NCBI RefSeq assembly: GCF_013322225.1
Contig: NZ_JAAMFB010000007.1
Location: 33,861-97,860 of the forward strand
Direction: 5' to 3'
Length of the DNA: 64,000 nt
Source of the DNA: Agrobacterium larrymoorei
Lineage (GTDB): Bacteria; Pseudomonadota; Alphaproteobacteria; Rhizobiales; Rhizobiaceae
Each line of letters begins with the position of its first letter. The first letter of the stretch is position 1. Of this stretch, positions 25,181 to 34,088 are shown one piece after another. The notes below the pieces were generated by a model. The model was not told the origin of the DNA. It saw only the letters and a program-made list of their open reading frames with translations, and made no database searches. Both the position numbers and the translations under genes were made by a program.

Positions 25181-26692
25181 TCAATTCGCAGGCACGGTTT
25201 GCCCCGGCGTTGCTGGGGCGGGCGCTGCCGGTGCAGGCTGCACGGGATTCGTTATTGGCGGCGTCGCAGGTGCACTTTCTGCGGGCGCCGCGGCCGGAGC
25301 GCTGGCGGCAACCCCTCCCGAAATATCATCCGTCGCAATCGGCGTCGGCGTTACCGCGCCATCTGCGGCGGCCACGCGCCACACCGTGTTTCCGGCATCG
25401 TCGGCCACCAGCAGCGCGCCGGTGCCATCGATGCCGACGCCCACGGGGCGGCCTCTGGCCTTGTCGCCCTGAATGAAGCCGGTCACGACATCCTGCGTTT
25501 TACCGGTCGGTTTGCCGTTTTCGAACGGCACGAAGGTCACGCGATAACCGTTGAACGCAGTGCGGTTCCAGCTGCCATGTTCACCGATGAAAGCGCCGTT
25601 CTGGTAAGGTGCGGGCAGGGCGGAGTTGAGCGAGAAGGTGAGCCCAAGCGCCGCGACGTGGCTGGAAAGCGCGTAATCGGGCTTGATCGCCTTTTCCACC
25701 ATGTCAGGCCGTGGCGGATAGACGCGGGCGTCCACATGGTTGCCGTAATAACTCCATGGCCAGCCGTAAAAGCCGCCTTCCTTCACCGAGGTCATGTAGT
25801 CGGGAACGAGGTTCGGCCCAAGCTCGTCACGCTCGTTGATGACGGCCCAGAGCTCCTTGCTTTCCGGGTTAAAAGCAAGGCCGTTGGGGTTGCGCAGGCC
25901 AGAGGCGAACAGTCTGAACGCGCCGGTCTGCCGGTCCACCTCAAGGATGGCGGCGCGGTTCTTCTCCGCTTCCAACCCATTTTCGGTGATGTTCGAGTTC
26001 GAGCCGACCGATACATAAAGCTTCGTTCCATCCGGGCTCAGCGCCAGATCTTTCGTCCAGTGGTGGTTGATCGGCCCACCCGGAAGCGGTGTCAAAACCC
26101 GCGGCTCGGCGGTAATCTCATTCTGGCCAAGCTGATAGGGATAGGCGAGGATTTCGTTGGAGGTCGCCACATAAAGCGTATTGTCGGCAAAGGCGACGCC
26201 AAATGGGGAATCGAGCTTGGTCAGAAGATCGTGCCGCTCATCCACCGTGCCGTCCCGGTTGGTGTCGCGCAGCAGCGTGATGATGTTGCTTTCCTTTGGC
26301 GTGCCGCCCGTTTCGCCATGGGCAATGGACATGATCCAGCCGCGGATGATGTCTTTCGGGCGCGAAGAGGATTGCCCACCCTCCGGCGCACGCGATTGCA
26401 CCACCAGCACATCGCCATTGGGCAACGTGTGAACCGTGCGCGGATTGACCAGATCCTTCTGGTAGACCGTTACCTTCAAGCCATCCGGTACGGTCGGCGT
26501 CTCGCCATCCTTCCAGCCGATCACCTCGGCCACCTTTAGGTCCGGGATCAATGTGCGCGAGGGTTCCGGTAGAACCGGGTCCGCGCCTACCTGCGTGGAG
26601 GTATCGAAATTGCCGTTATCCTCGCTGCACGCGGGAAGAATAAGTGCGACGCCGGTCAGGAGCAGGGCGGGAACAAGTATACGGGAATTCAT
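25181..26692 (-). CDS. Sorbosone dehydrogenase family PQQ-type beta-propeller lipoprotein
   Basis: A 503-aa periplasmic lipoprotein: the signal MNSRILVPALLLTGVALILPAC has a lipobox (LPAC). The body is a six-bladed beta-propeller of the glucose/sorbosone dehydrogenase family, with LDSPFGVAFADNTLYVATSNE, HHWTKDLALSPDGTKLYVSVGS and GLRNPNGLAFNPESKELWAVINERDELG. Such enzymes oxidise sugars or aldehydes with PQQ; substrate unknown. An Ala/Pro-rich tail of about 50 residues ends the protein. ATG 26692 has GGAGAGT at good spacing. It follows the DUF2231 gene with only a 2-base gap, so the two form an operon, probably passing electrons to the membrane partner. Confidence 0.88.
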   Translation of the reverse strand: MNSRILVPALLLTGVALILPACSEDNGNFDTSTQVGADPVLPEPSRTLIPDLKVAEVIGWKDGETPTVPDGLKVTVYQKDLVNPRTVHTLPNGDVLVVQSRAPEGGQSSSRPKDIIRGWIMSIAHGETGGTPKESNIITLLRDTNRDGTVDERHDLLTKLDSPFGVAFADNTLYVATSNEILAYPYQLGQNEITAEPRVLTPLPGGPINHHWTKDLALSPDGTKLYVSVGSNSNITENGLEAEKNRAAILEVDRQTGAFRLFASGLRNPNGLAFNPESKELWAVINERDELGPNLVPDYMTSVKEGGFYGWPWSYYGNHVDARVYPPRPDMVEKAIKPDYALSSHVAALGLTFSLNSALPAPYQNGAFIGEHGSWNRTAFNGYRVTFVPFENGKPTGKTQDVVTGFIQGDKARGRPVGVGIDGTGALLVADDAGNTVWRVAAADGAVTPTPIATDDISGGVAASAPAAAPAESAPATPPITNPVQPAPAAPAPATPGQTVPAN

Positions 26693-26694
26693 GA

Positions 26695-27126
26695 TCATAC
26701 TCTCCAAGCCAGACGCGCATATTTGCCGGTGGACGACGCAACGGCCATCAACGAAACCGCGAAGGTGACGGCGGACAGGATCAACCCATAAGGCACCACC
26801 GCCGTCCACCCATCACCCGCGTGAACAAGGCTATTTGCAAAGGCCAGCACCAGCATCACGACAAACAGCAGAATGGACAGAAACGAAGGCCGCATAGGCC
26901 GCGTGCGTCGACGTAACAGGTCAAGCAACCCCGCCACTATCGCCAACCCACCGGCGACCAGTCCCGCAAACAGGAGCCACGCCGAAAAACTCGACCACAT
27001 CAGATTGGCCGTCTGCCAAAACGCAACATCCGTCGCCAGCGCCAGCGAAAAACACACGAATGGAAAAGGCACGAAAAGAGACTGAAATGGATAGGCAGAT
27101 GCTTCTCTGCGAGACACGTCATTCAT
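26695..27126 (-). CDS. DUF2231 family four-helix membrane protein
   Basis: A 143-aa membrane protein with about four hydrophobic segments, starting MNDVSRREASAYPFQSLFVPFPFVCFSLALATDV. The N-terminal PFP/F pattern and helix spacing are typical of DUF2231, which often accompanies sorbosone dehydrogenase genes. ATG 27126 has GGAG spaced 7 bases. It is co-transcribed with the downstream dehydrogenase. It may serve as its membrane redox partner, which is inference. Confidence 0.82.
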   Translation of the reverse strand: MNDVSRREASAYPFQSLFVPFPFVCFSLALATDVAFWQTANLMWSSFSAWLLFAGLVAGGLAIVAGLLDLLRRRTRPMRPSFLSILLFVVMLVLAFANSLVHAGDGWTAVVPYGLILSAVTFAVSLMAVASSTGKYARLAWRV

Positions 27127-27333
27127 GTCTGGGCTCCAACCGGGAAGGAAATGAACGCCCAAGTGCTTGAGGGGCTTGGCCGTTTTGGTGTCGAGATGAA
27201 CGGTTGGGGAGGGGATTTGGTTGCGGTATCGAGCTTGAGCGTTTCAGAAACGCAAGCTTACTGTAGCCACTGACGAAAACACTGTCGCGAGTATGGAGAA
27301 TCATATTATCCATGGCTCGGACAGGGGTTGGTC

Positions 27334-27741
27334 ATGCGGATACTTTACGAGCTACTGAAAATCGCAGTTGGCGTTGCCGTTGGTGCTTGCCTAGTGGTAT
27401 TTTTAAACGTGAACCTCCATTTATTTAGTGATGGGGCAAGTGTTCAAAGTGTCGGGTTGAGTTACGCCGACCTAGCAGCGATCAATTTAACGGTCGCCAC
27501 AGTGGTACTAGGCGCAGTAGCTCTAATAGTCGGTGTGGTAGCGGTATTTGGTTTTCAAATTATCCGTTCTGAGTCTGTGTCGAATGCTGAGCAACGTGTT
27601 TTGAAAGAAATGCCCCAAATGGTTGAGCGAGAGCTTGGTAGAATGGAGAAAAATGGTGGCTTAGGCCGCGCGATGGAACGCGTTATTTACTCCGGTGGTT
27701 CAGACCATGACGATGGGAGTCAAACGACTCCTGAAGCATAA
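27334..27741 (+). CDS. Two-helix membrane protein of the ImmA/beta cassette
   Basis: A 135-aa protein with two membrane segments (about residues 7-25 and 45-70: TVATVVLGAVALIVGVVAVFG) and a charged cytoplasmic tail (SNAEQRVLKEMPQMVERELGRMEKNGG, then acidic DHDDGSQTTPEA). I do not recognise the family. ATG 27334 follows AGGGG. It is the first of three same-strand genes with lower GC and AT-ending codons (TTA, ATA, AGA) unlike the flanking genes. The gap to the peptidase gene is 12 bases, so they form one operon. It could anchor or be a substrate of the peptidase; that is speculation. Confidence 0.75.
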   Translation: MRILYELLKIAVGVAVGACLVVFLNVNLHLFSDGASVQSVGLSYADLAAINLTVATVVLGAVALIVGVVAVFGFQIIRSESVSNAEQRVLKEMPQMVERELGRMEKNGGLGRAMERVIYSGGSDHDDGSQTTPEA

Positions 27742-27753
27742 AGAGGTCTAAAA

Positions 27754-28257
27754 ATGGCAACTAAAACGAAAGAGTGGCAAAAGATTAAGCATGCCGACCG
27801 TGATATTATCGAGAAGTATTTGAATCAAGTGCCCGTGAAATTAGGCGCGATTGCTAGAGAATTAGGAATTGACGTTAAGTTGTCCTCACTTCCTATGAAT
27901 GTATCCGGCCAAATTGCGAAAACATTAGACGGGTATGAGATAAAGATTAATAGGCATGAGAGTCGTCAAAGGCAGCGCTTTACTCTTGCTCACGAAATAG
28001 CACACTTTTTGATACATCGTGAAACTATAGATAGGCTGGGTGGTACATTAACTGACAATGTGCTTTACCGGTCGGGAGCATCAGAAAGTATCGAATATGA
28101 GGCTAATCGGCTCGCATCTCAGATAGTTATGCCCGATAGTGCTTTAGAGGAAGCGTATTCACGCTACGGCGCTAACATCAGCGAGAGTGTAGTAGAAGCT
28201 CTTGCGGAGCAGTTCGGAGTTTCCAAAGCGGCGATGGAAATACGAATGGCGGCTTGA
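27754..28257 (+). CDS. ImmA/IrrE family metallo-endopeptidase
   Basis: A 167-aa zinc peptidase of the ImmA/IrrE family. The HExxH motif is H80-E81-I-A-H84 in FTLAHEIAHFLIHRE, and the downstream glutamate ligand is in SIEYEANRLASQIVMP, the usual ExEAN...A...MP signature. There is no separate N-terminal HTH domain, unlike IrrE regulators. ImmA cleaves phage or ICE repressors and IrrE cleaves a stress repressor in known cases. GAGGTCTAAAA precedes the ATG. It lies between a membrane protein and a beta family protein in an AT-richer cassette, which suggests a mobile or defence-type unit rather than housekeeping proteolysis. Confidence 0.92.
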   Translation: MATKTKEWQKIKHADRDIIEKYLNQVPVKLGAIARELGIDVKLSSLPMNVSGQIAKTLDGYEIKINRHESRQRQRFTLAHEIAHFLIHRETIDRLGGTLTDNVLYRSGASESIEYEANRLASQIVMPDSALEEAYSRYGANISESVVEALAEQFGVSKAAMEIRMAA

Positions 28258-28279
28258 GTCTGTTAGCAAAAGGTGGGCA

Positions 28280-29362
28280 ATGGCAGTCGATATATCAAAT
28301 CTCAATTACGTTCCTACGCTTGCCGTTAGGTCAAGCGAAATGAATGGATTGGAGCGGCTTCCAGCTGCGTCAAAGGATCGATTGCAACCGACTTTCTTAT
28401 TAGCGCCGTGGCCAAATGCGACAGAACTCATGCGGACAGTTGATCGTGTTCAAAGGGCGTTTCCAAGTAGGCCTTTCTTTCTAGATATAGATAGAGACTA
28501 CGAAATTACCAATATGGATGCTGCCGCGCAGCAGCATTGGCTTGAGCTACAGGATCCGGCTAACAGTTACGCAAATTGGATTGGGTTTGTTGAAGGTGTT
28601 ACAACTGCTAGTCCATGTCTCCAAATTGCTGGTCTAACGCACGCCTCAATTGCTGAGCAAATTGGCGCATTTCAGGAGATGGGCAGGACATTTGCTCTTC
28701 GTATTGAGCTGCAGAGATTTCCGCCAAATCTCAGCCAAGCTATCACTGCGATTAATGAGATTGGTTCAGCAGATTATGCCGTAATCTTAGATGCAGGGTG
28801 GATACACGATACTCAACCAACTAGGTTGAGGATAGCTAATTTGATTAGCAACCAGCTAAGTGGCATCGACGCCGAAATTCCTTTGGTAGTTTCGTACACC
28901 ACTATACCAAAGGGTTTTGCGGAGGTCGAGGGCGCGGAGTTCGAGGCGTTCGATAACCGACAATGTATTTCTGAACTCGTTCAACTAACAAACCGACAAC
29001 GCATAATTTACGGGGATTGGGGCAGCACGAGGCCGCGTGAAAGAGGCATTGCTAGTAGGCCAAAGCCCAGGATTGATTTAGCTCTTCGGGATGGTTGGCT
29101 GTCTGCGCGTAATAAGCCGGAAGACTGGGACTACGACGATGCCGCAAATCAAGTGCTAAGCAATCCTCGATGGCAAGAAGTTGATGGTCTAGGCGTTTGG
29201 GGAGAGTTTATGATTCGCCAAACGGCAATTAGTCCTAATCTAGGAATAAATTCACCGCAAAAAAACGTGGCTGCTAGGGTAAATCTTCATCTGCATACTC
29301 AAGCCTTTTATAACGATGGTGACATAAGGGGAATTAATCTTGACGAACAGTGGGAGGATTAA
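28280..29362 (+). CDS. Beta family protein (PF14350-type), unknown function
   Basis: A 360-aa soluble protein. The start NLNYVPTLAVRSSEMNGLERLPAASKDRLQPTFLLAPWPNATELMRTVDRV and PFFLDIDRD match the 'beta family' proteins known from phages and bacterial islands. The spacing of short beta strands with aspartates (FLDIDRDYEI, YAVILDAGWI, IIYGDWGS) suggests a TIM-barrel-like or PD-type fold, but the biochemical role is unknown. ATG 28280 has AAGGTGGGCA upstream and lies 22 bases after the ImmA stop. Low GC and rare codons fit horizontal transfer. This is the least characterised large protein in the window. Confidence 0.8.
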   Translation: MAVDISNLNYVPTLAVRSSEMNGLERLPAASKDRLQPTFLLAPWPNATELMRTVDRVQRAFPSRPFFLDIDRDYEITNMDAAAQQHWLELQDPANSYANWIGFVEGVTTASPCLQIAGLTHASIAEQIGAFQEMGRTFALRIELQRFPPNLSQAITAINEIGSADYAVILDAGWIHDTQPTRLRIANLISNQLSGIDAEIPLVVSYTTIPKGFAEVEGAEFEAFDNRQCISELVQLTNRQRIIYGDWGSTRPRERGIASRPKPRIDLALRDGWLSARNKPEDWDYDDAANQVLSNPRWQEVDGLGVWGEFMIRQTAISPNLGINSPQKNVAARVNLHLHTQAFYNDGDIRGINLDEQWED

Positions 29363-29407
29363 CGGTGTGTTTGGTGGGCACCTTAGAGTTCCGCACCGAG
29401 TTCAAAC

Positions 29408-31585
29408 CTACCGCTTCACCCCATCCGTCCCAACTTCTGCCACCCTCTGCGTCGTCAGCGAAGGCGCAGACGCCTCCTTCAACTGCTTGCCAATCGAACG
29501 AATGACCCTTGTCGCTTCTGCCGAAAGCGAGCGTGGGCGGGTCAGCGCTGGCAGGGCGTTGGCGTCTGCGGAGGCTATCGCTGCGCCGGCTGCTGGTTGT
29601 GGGCGCGAGCCGGTGGGCAGAGGGTTCTGGATGCCGGGGATGGGGCGCAGCTCCATGCCCTGGTGGGCGTAGTCCATCAGGCGTTTGAAGGTCATGGCGG
29701 GCAGCGCGCCGCCGGTCATGTTGTTCATCGAGGTGAACTCGTCGTTACCGAACCAGACGGCGGTGGTGTAGTTGCCGGTAAAGCCGACATACCATGCGTC
29801 GCGGTACGCCTGAGAGGTGCCGGTCTTGCCGCCGGAGACGATGCCGTTTTCCAGAGCGCCGCGTCTGGCGGTGCCTTCCACCGGGATCGTCACCAGCATG
29901 CGGTTCATCTTGGAGTTGGCTTCTTCCGAAAGAACGCGGTGCGCAGGCTGCTCGTCTCGGTCGAAATCGTAGAGAACCTTGCCCTCGTAATCCAGCACCT
30001 GCTCGATGCCATGTCGGCGGGACTGCATGCCGTTTGCCGGAAATACCGCATACGCCGTTGCCTGATCCAGCACCGTCACTTCCGATGTGCCGAGCGGAAT
30101 CGTCTTGTCCGTGCGCAGCGGTGTGGCGACACCCATGGCTTTGGCGGTATCGGCAATCACCTGCGTTCCCAGCACGTCCTTGGCCAGACGAACAGGCACG
30201 GTGTTGTAGGATTTCGCCAGCGCCACCTGCAACGTAACCTTGCCCGCATAGGAGCGGCCATAATTCTGCGGAGACCAGCCGCGCCATGTGACCGGCGCAT
30301 CGGAAATCAGCGTTTCCGGCTTGTAACCCTTCTCCATGGCGGCGGAATAGGTATAGACCTTGAAGGACGAGCCCGGCTGGCGCATGGCTGCGGTCGCGCG
30401 GTTGAACTGGCTTTCGCCGTAATCGCGCCCGCCGACCATGGCTCGGATGCCGCCGCCATTTTCGATCATCACCATCGCGCCCTGCTTGACCTTATAGCCC
30501 TCTCCGAATTCGCGCAGACTGCCTTCCATGGCCTGCTCGGCGGCCTGTTGCAGGCCGGTGTCGATGGTGGTGCGGACCACGACCGTGTGATCCTTGATCT
30601 TGCCCTCCTTGGCCAGACGCTGAACCTCATCGAAGGCCCAGTCTAGGAAGTAATCCGGCGCCTGCACCTCTTCGCGGTCGATGACGGTTGCCGGGTTGCG
30701 GCGTGCGCCGACGACCTGACCCTCGGTCATCAACCCGCCCTGCACGAGGTTGGAAAGCACCGTGTTGGCGCGGGCACGCGCTGCGGGAAGGTTCACATGC
30801 GGCGCATATTTCGCCGGGGCCTTGAACAGACCGGCCAGAATGGCGGATTCCGCCAGCGTCACATCCGTCAGGTTCTTGCCGAAATAAAACTGCGCTGCCG
30901 CAGCCGCGCCGAATGTGCCGCCGCCCATATAGGCGCGGTCGAGATAGAGTGCGAGGATCTCCTTCTTCGACATGTTGGCTTCCAGCCACAATGCCAGGAA
31001 AGCTTCCTTGATCTTGCGTTCCAGCGAGCGTTCGTTTGTCAGAAACAAGTTCTTTGCCAACTGCTGCGTCAGCGTGGAGCCGCCCTGCACGACGCCGCCT
31101 GCGCGGGCATTCTCGCTCATGGCGCGGGCAAGACCGATGAAATCGATGCCGAAATGGTCGAAGAAGCGACGGTCTTCCGTTGCCAGAACCGCCTTGATGA
31201 AGTGATCCGGCATCTGGTCGATGGGCACGGAATCTTCGTGGATGATGCCGCGATGGCCGATGGTATTGCCGTAGCGATCGAGGAATGTCACGGCGAAGTC
31301 ACCGCGATAACGCCAGTCTGTTTTGGTTTCCTCGAAAGCGGGCAGCGCCAGCGCCAGCATGACGACAGAGCCCGCGACACCAACCGTCAGCGCATCGTCG
31401 GCAATGTTGATGACGAACTTCTTCCAGCCGCGCACATGCAGCTTGCGGGAAACGATGGTGACTTCTTCCCAGAAGTCAAAAACACGGGATGCAGCGGTCC
31501 AGAGGCTGGAATCGATCCATGAATCGATCCTCAGCAGAATATGGCGTTTACGGCGCGCCGGTTTGTTGTTTTTATCTTCCTGCAA
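29408..31585 (-). CDS. Class A penicillin-binding protein (GT51 transglycosylase/transpeptidase)
   Basis: A 725-aa bifunctional murein synthase. After a basic cytoplasmic N-terminus and one membrane segment (about 66-84), the glycosyltransferase domain (about 110-290) carries the catalytic E137 in TEDRRFFDHFGID and GGSTLTQQLAKNLFL. The transpeptidase domain has the SxxK motif S406-S-F-K409, SxN at S459-Y-N461 and KTG at 587-589 (SGGKTGTS). These are the complete active-site motifs. It builds peptidoglycan on the outer face of the inner membrane. The C-terminal ~70 residues are Pro/Ala-rich. Which rhizobial PBP1 paralogue it is cannot be fixed here. Confidence 0.95.
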   Translation of the reverse strand: MQEDKNNKPARRKRHILLRIDSWIDSSLWTAASRVFDFWEEVTIVSRKLHVRGWKKFVINIADDALTVGVAGSVVMLALALPAFEETKTDWRYRGDFAVTFLDRYGNTIGHRGIIHEDSVPIDQMPDHFIKAVLATEDRRFFDHFGIDFIGLARAMSENARAGGVVQGGSTLTQQLAKNLFLTNERSLERKIKEAFLALWLEANMSKKEILALYLDRAYMGGGTFGAAAAAQFYFGKNLTDVTLAESAILAGLFKAPAKYAPHVNLPAARARANTVLSNLVQGGLMTEGQVVGARRNPATVIDREEVQAPDYFLDWAFDEVQRLAKEGKIKDHTVVVRTTIDTGLQQAAEQAMEGSLREFGEGYKVKQGAMVMIENGGGIRAMVGGRDYGESQFNRATAAMRQPGSSFKVYTYSAAMEKGYKPETLISDAPVTWRGWSPQNYGRSYAGKVTLQVALAKSYNTVPVRLAKDVLGTQVIADTAKAMGVATPLRTDKTIPLGTSEVTVLDQATAYAVFPANGMQSRRHGIEQVLDYEGKVLYDFDRDEQPAHRVLSEEANSKMNRMLVTIPVEGTARRGALENGIVSGGKTGTSQAYRDAWYVGFTGNYTTAVWFGNDEFTSMNNMTGGALPAMTFKRLMDYAHQGMELRPIPGIQNPLPTGSRPQPAAGAAIASADANALPALTRPRSLSAEATRVIRSIGKQLKEASAPSLTTQRVAEVGTDGVKR

Positions 31586-31769
31586 CTGAAACGAATTCCT
31601 GTTCGATGTGGCGAGTGTACGCTTGACGCGATAAGCTTGCGCGGGTCATTCCTCACCACCACTCTGCCGGATTCAAGAGATATCTTATAATCCGGTCGAT
31701 TGCGATACGACAAAACGGGTTAGGCCATGTTGTCGCCTGATGCAGCAAAATGAAACGGAAATATTAACG

Positions 31770-32249
31770 ATGAGTGACGCGCCGTTCTGGAAAACCAAAT
31801 CGCTGGCGCAAATGAGTAACAGCGAGTGGGAAAGCCTGTGCGATGGCTGTGGTCTCTGTTGCCTCAACAAGCTGGAAGACTGGAATACGGGCGAGGTGGT
31901 GTTCACCTCCGTCGGCTGCCAGCTTCTGGATGGAGAAAGCTGTCGTTGCTCCGATTACGAAAACCGCTTCGCAACCGTGCCGGATTGCATCCAGCTCAAC
32001 CTCAAGCTCGTCAACGAAATCGGCTGGCTACCACCCACCTGCGCCTACGCGCTGGTGCGGGATGGGCATGATCTCTACTGGTGGCACCATCTCGTCTCCG
32101 GCGACCCGGAAACGGTGCATGTCGCAGGCATCTCGGCGCGCGGACGCACGGTGAACGAGCGTGATGTCAAGGTCGACGATTTCGAGGATTACGTGGTGGA
32201 CTGGCCGCTGACCGTGGGCGAAAGGCCGGAGGCGCAGCAGCGGGGGTGA
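31770..32249 (+). CDS. YcgN/UPF0260 family cysteine-cluster protein
   Basis: A 159-aa protein with the conserved cysteine cluster [15 protein letters not shown], a further [19 protein letters not shown], and DCIQL and PTCAYAL, which together can bind iron or zinc. The end [14 protein letters not shown] is also typical. ATG 31770 is preferred to the in-frame ATG at 31740 on length grounds, although neither has a strong ribosome-binding site. Function unknown; cytoplasmic. Confidence 0.9.
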   Translation: MSDAPFWKTKSLAQMSNSEWESLCDGCGLCCLNKLEDWNTGEVVFTSVGCQLLDGESCRCSDYENRFATVPDCIQLNLKLVNEIGWLPPTCAYALVRDGHDLYWWHHLVSGDPETVHVAGISARGRTVNERDVKVDDFEDYVVDWPLTVGERPEAQQRG

Positions 32250-32330
32250 GGTGATGTCCGTTTATGGCCAGTTGCGGACGACGATGTTACACTGGGTTAT
32301 TGCAAGTGGCGCAAAATGGTCTCAACAAGA

Positions 32331-32978
32331 CTATTCAGTCGACTGTTCGCTGCCGCGATGCGCAGCGACAAATATTTTGACGGCCGAGCGACAGTAGGCA
32401 TTGATCTCTTCGTCGTCCAACGCTTTTTCCTCATCGAAGCGCGCGATCATCAAAAGATCGGATCCTTTCATAAGCGCGCCGAACAAGCGGGCAGACTGGA
32501 GCGGATCGGGCACGTTCAGTAGTGCCTTCGCGTGCAACCGACGCAACAGTCCCTCGATTTGCGCGATGATATGGGCGGGGCCTGCTTCATAATGTAGCTT
32601 GCTCAATGACTTCTGGTTAGGTGTTTCGGCCAGGACCATGGCTTCGACATTGCGCAACTCCGGGCGCAGAAGCGTGCGGAGCAGTGATGATCCCGCCGCC
32701 ATGAGCTGATCTTCAGCTGAACCATTGATGCCCTCAAAAAGCTTCTCCGGCACTAACTGCTGGCAGCGGGCCGCAAACGCCGCGCCAAACAGCGCCTCCT
32801 TGTTCTCAAAATGCTTGTAAATACTGAGCTTGGAAATCTTCGCACGCTGGGCGACCATATCCAATGTCGCAGCATGAAATCCCAGCTCCTCAAAAAGTTC
32901 GCACGCGGCGTCGACGATCGTTTGGCTAAGCTCCTCGTTGACGGGCCGACCGCGTCGGTTCTGCACTATTTCATTCAT
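32331..32978 (-). CDS. TetR/AcrR family repressor
   Basis: A 215-aa TetR-type regulator: residues 1-60 form the HTH (RRGRPVNEELSQTIVDAACELFEELGFHAATLDMVAQRAKISKLSIYKHFENKEALF); the C-terminal helical domain resembles the AefR-like type (VPEKLFEGINGSAEDQLMAAGSSLLRTLLRPE). ATG 32978 with AAGGATCG upstream was chosen over 33005. It is divergent from a thioredoxin-reductase-like gene, with a palindrome in between, and probably represses it and itself. Confidence 0.9.
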   Translation of the reverse strand: MNEIVQNRRGRPVNEELSQTIVDAACELFEELGFHAATLDMVAQRAKISKLSIYKHFENKEALFGAAFAARCQQLVPEKLFEGINGSAEDQLMAAGSSLLRTLLRPELRNVEAMVLAETPNQKSLSKLHYEAGPAHIIAQIEGLLRRLHAKALLNVPDPLQSARLFGALMKGSDLLMIARFDEEKALDDEEINAYCRSAVKIFVAAHRGSEQSTE

Positions 32979-33018
32979 GGCAATTACGATCCTTGACAGT
33001 ATCATTATTCCAAATTAC

Positions 33019-33034
33019 GATACCATTCAGTATC
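33019..33034. promoter_or_regulatory. Candidate TetR operator
   Basis: GATAC-CATTCA-GTATC (33019-33034) is a 5-bp inverted repeat with 6-base spacer, and an extra GTATC half-site occurs at 32999-33003. It lies between the divergent tetR and oxidoreductase genes, in the region where a TetR operator would overlap both promoters. Confidence 0.55.
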
Positions 33035-33079
33035 TAAAATATGCAAGTCAATTCCGCTGACGACGATCGAGAGGGTGCC

Positions 33080-33194
33080 ATGCAACGAAGAGCAATGCTG
33101 AAGCTGGCTGCGCTTCCCGCCATTGGCATTCCTTTTGATCCAGTAACCGCAAAGTTTAATTCAGCTCTCTATCCGCAACACGGAGCCCACCATA
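33080..33194 (+). other. Short Tat-signal-like leader frame upstream of the oxidoreductase
   Basis: ATG 33080 with GAGGGTGCC upstream opens a frame starting MQRRAMLKLAALPAIGIPFD, which looks like a twin-arginine leader, and continues PVTAKFNSALYPQHGAHHNE before running out of frame into the next gene. It may be a remnant of a secreted protein gene truncated by recombination, or chance. Weak support. Confidence 0.3.
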
Positions 33195-34088
33195 ATGAGC
33201 GACGTCATCATCATCGGCGGCAGCTTTGCTGGCCTCGCCGCTGCTCTGCAACTTGGCCGTGCTCGCCGCAAGGTCATTGTTCTCGACACCGGCCTTCAGC
33301 GAAACAGATTTGCCGGCCGCTCGCACGGTGTGCTCGGCCACGACCACAAGCCACCATCGGCAATTCTTGCTGAGGCGCGGCAGCAACTCGCGCGCTATCC
33401 TGCGATCAAAATGGTCAATGCCCGCGCCGAGGGCGTCTCGGGTACGATCGACAATTTCTCCGTGCTGACTGGCGACGGCGAGACCCTCAATGCACGCCGC
33501 CTGATCCTGAGCTATGGCGTCGTTGACCAAATGCCTGATGTTCCGGGTTTTGCCGAGAGTTGGGGCACATCCGTTATCCCATGCCCCTATTGCGATGGCT
33601 TCGAAGTAGCCGACCAGCATTGGGGTCTCGTGTGGTCTGGCCCGCAGTCGATGAATCAGGTCAGGTTGTTTCACGATTGGACCGACAGGTTGACTGTCTT
33701 TGGCAATGGTCACGACGTCACGCCCGATCTTCGAGCAGATCTGGAGCGTCGCGCCACACCTGTCGTTGATGGCCGTATCACCGAAATCGCACGCCGTGGA
33801 ACCCACGGGGCCACCATTAAGCTCGATACCGGACCAGATGCCGCTATCGACATACTGTTCGCGCATCCGCGCAACAAGCCGTCTGCAAGCCTTCATGACA
33901 CACTGGGCCTCGCCACGGTCAACACGCCGACTGGCATCGCCCTTAAGACCGACGAACGTCGCGAAACCAGCATGCCCGGAATCTATGCCGCAGGTGACCT
34001 GGCCAATCCCGGCATCCCTTCGGTCACCACGGCAACATGGCAAGGCGCGATGGCCGGTATCTTCGCTCAGCAGTCGATGCTCACTTGA
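33195..34088 (+). CDS. Thioredoxin-reductase-like NAD(P)/FAD-dependent oxidoreductase
   Basis: A 297-aa flavoprotein of the TrxB-like class. FAD binding is shown by DVIIIGGSFAGLAAALQLGRARRKVIVLDTG, and the redox-active disulfide is CPYC in VIPCPYCDGFEV. A late GIYAAGDLANPGIPSV gives the second FAD contact. It is shorter than TrxB and its NAD(P) region is degenerate (WSGPQSMNQV), so the electron donor may differ. ATG 33195 has GGAG spaced nine bases. It is divergent from a TetR repressor. Confidence 0.92.
   Translation: MSDVIIIGGSFAGLAAALQLGRARRKVIVLDTGLQRNRFAGRSHGVLGHDHKPPSAILAEARQQLARYPAIKMVNARAEGVSGTIDNFSVLTGDGETLNARRLILSYGVVDQMPDVPGFAESWGTSVIPCPYCDGFEVADQHWGLVWSGPQSMNQVRLFHDWTDRLTVFGNGHDVTPDLRADLERRATPVVDGRITEIARRGTHGATIKLDTGPDAAIDILFAHPRNKPSASLHDTLGLATVNTPTGIALKTDERRETSMPGIYAAGDLANPGIPSVTTATWQGAMAGIFAQQSMLT

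Larger units (their letters stand above)
27334..29362 (+). mobile_element. AT-richer three-gene island (membrane protein, ImmA/IrrE peptidase, beta protein)
   Basis: Three closely spaced same-strand genes with base and codon use unlike both neighbours sit between the DUF2231/sorbosone dehydrogenase operon and a penicillin-binding protein gene. No integrase, tRNA or flanking direct repeat was seen, so the mode of entry is unknown. The gene set is of accessory, possibly defence or toxin-antitoxin-like type; this is inference. Confidence 0.55.

Noticed and set aside
25199..26539. 446-codon plus-strand frame opposite the sorbosone dehydrogenase
   Set aside because: Arg/Cys-rich shadow frame; no ribosome-binding site or domain.
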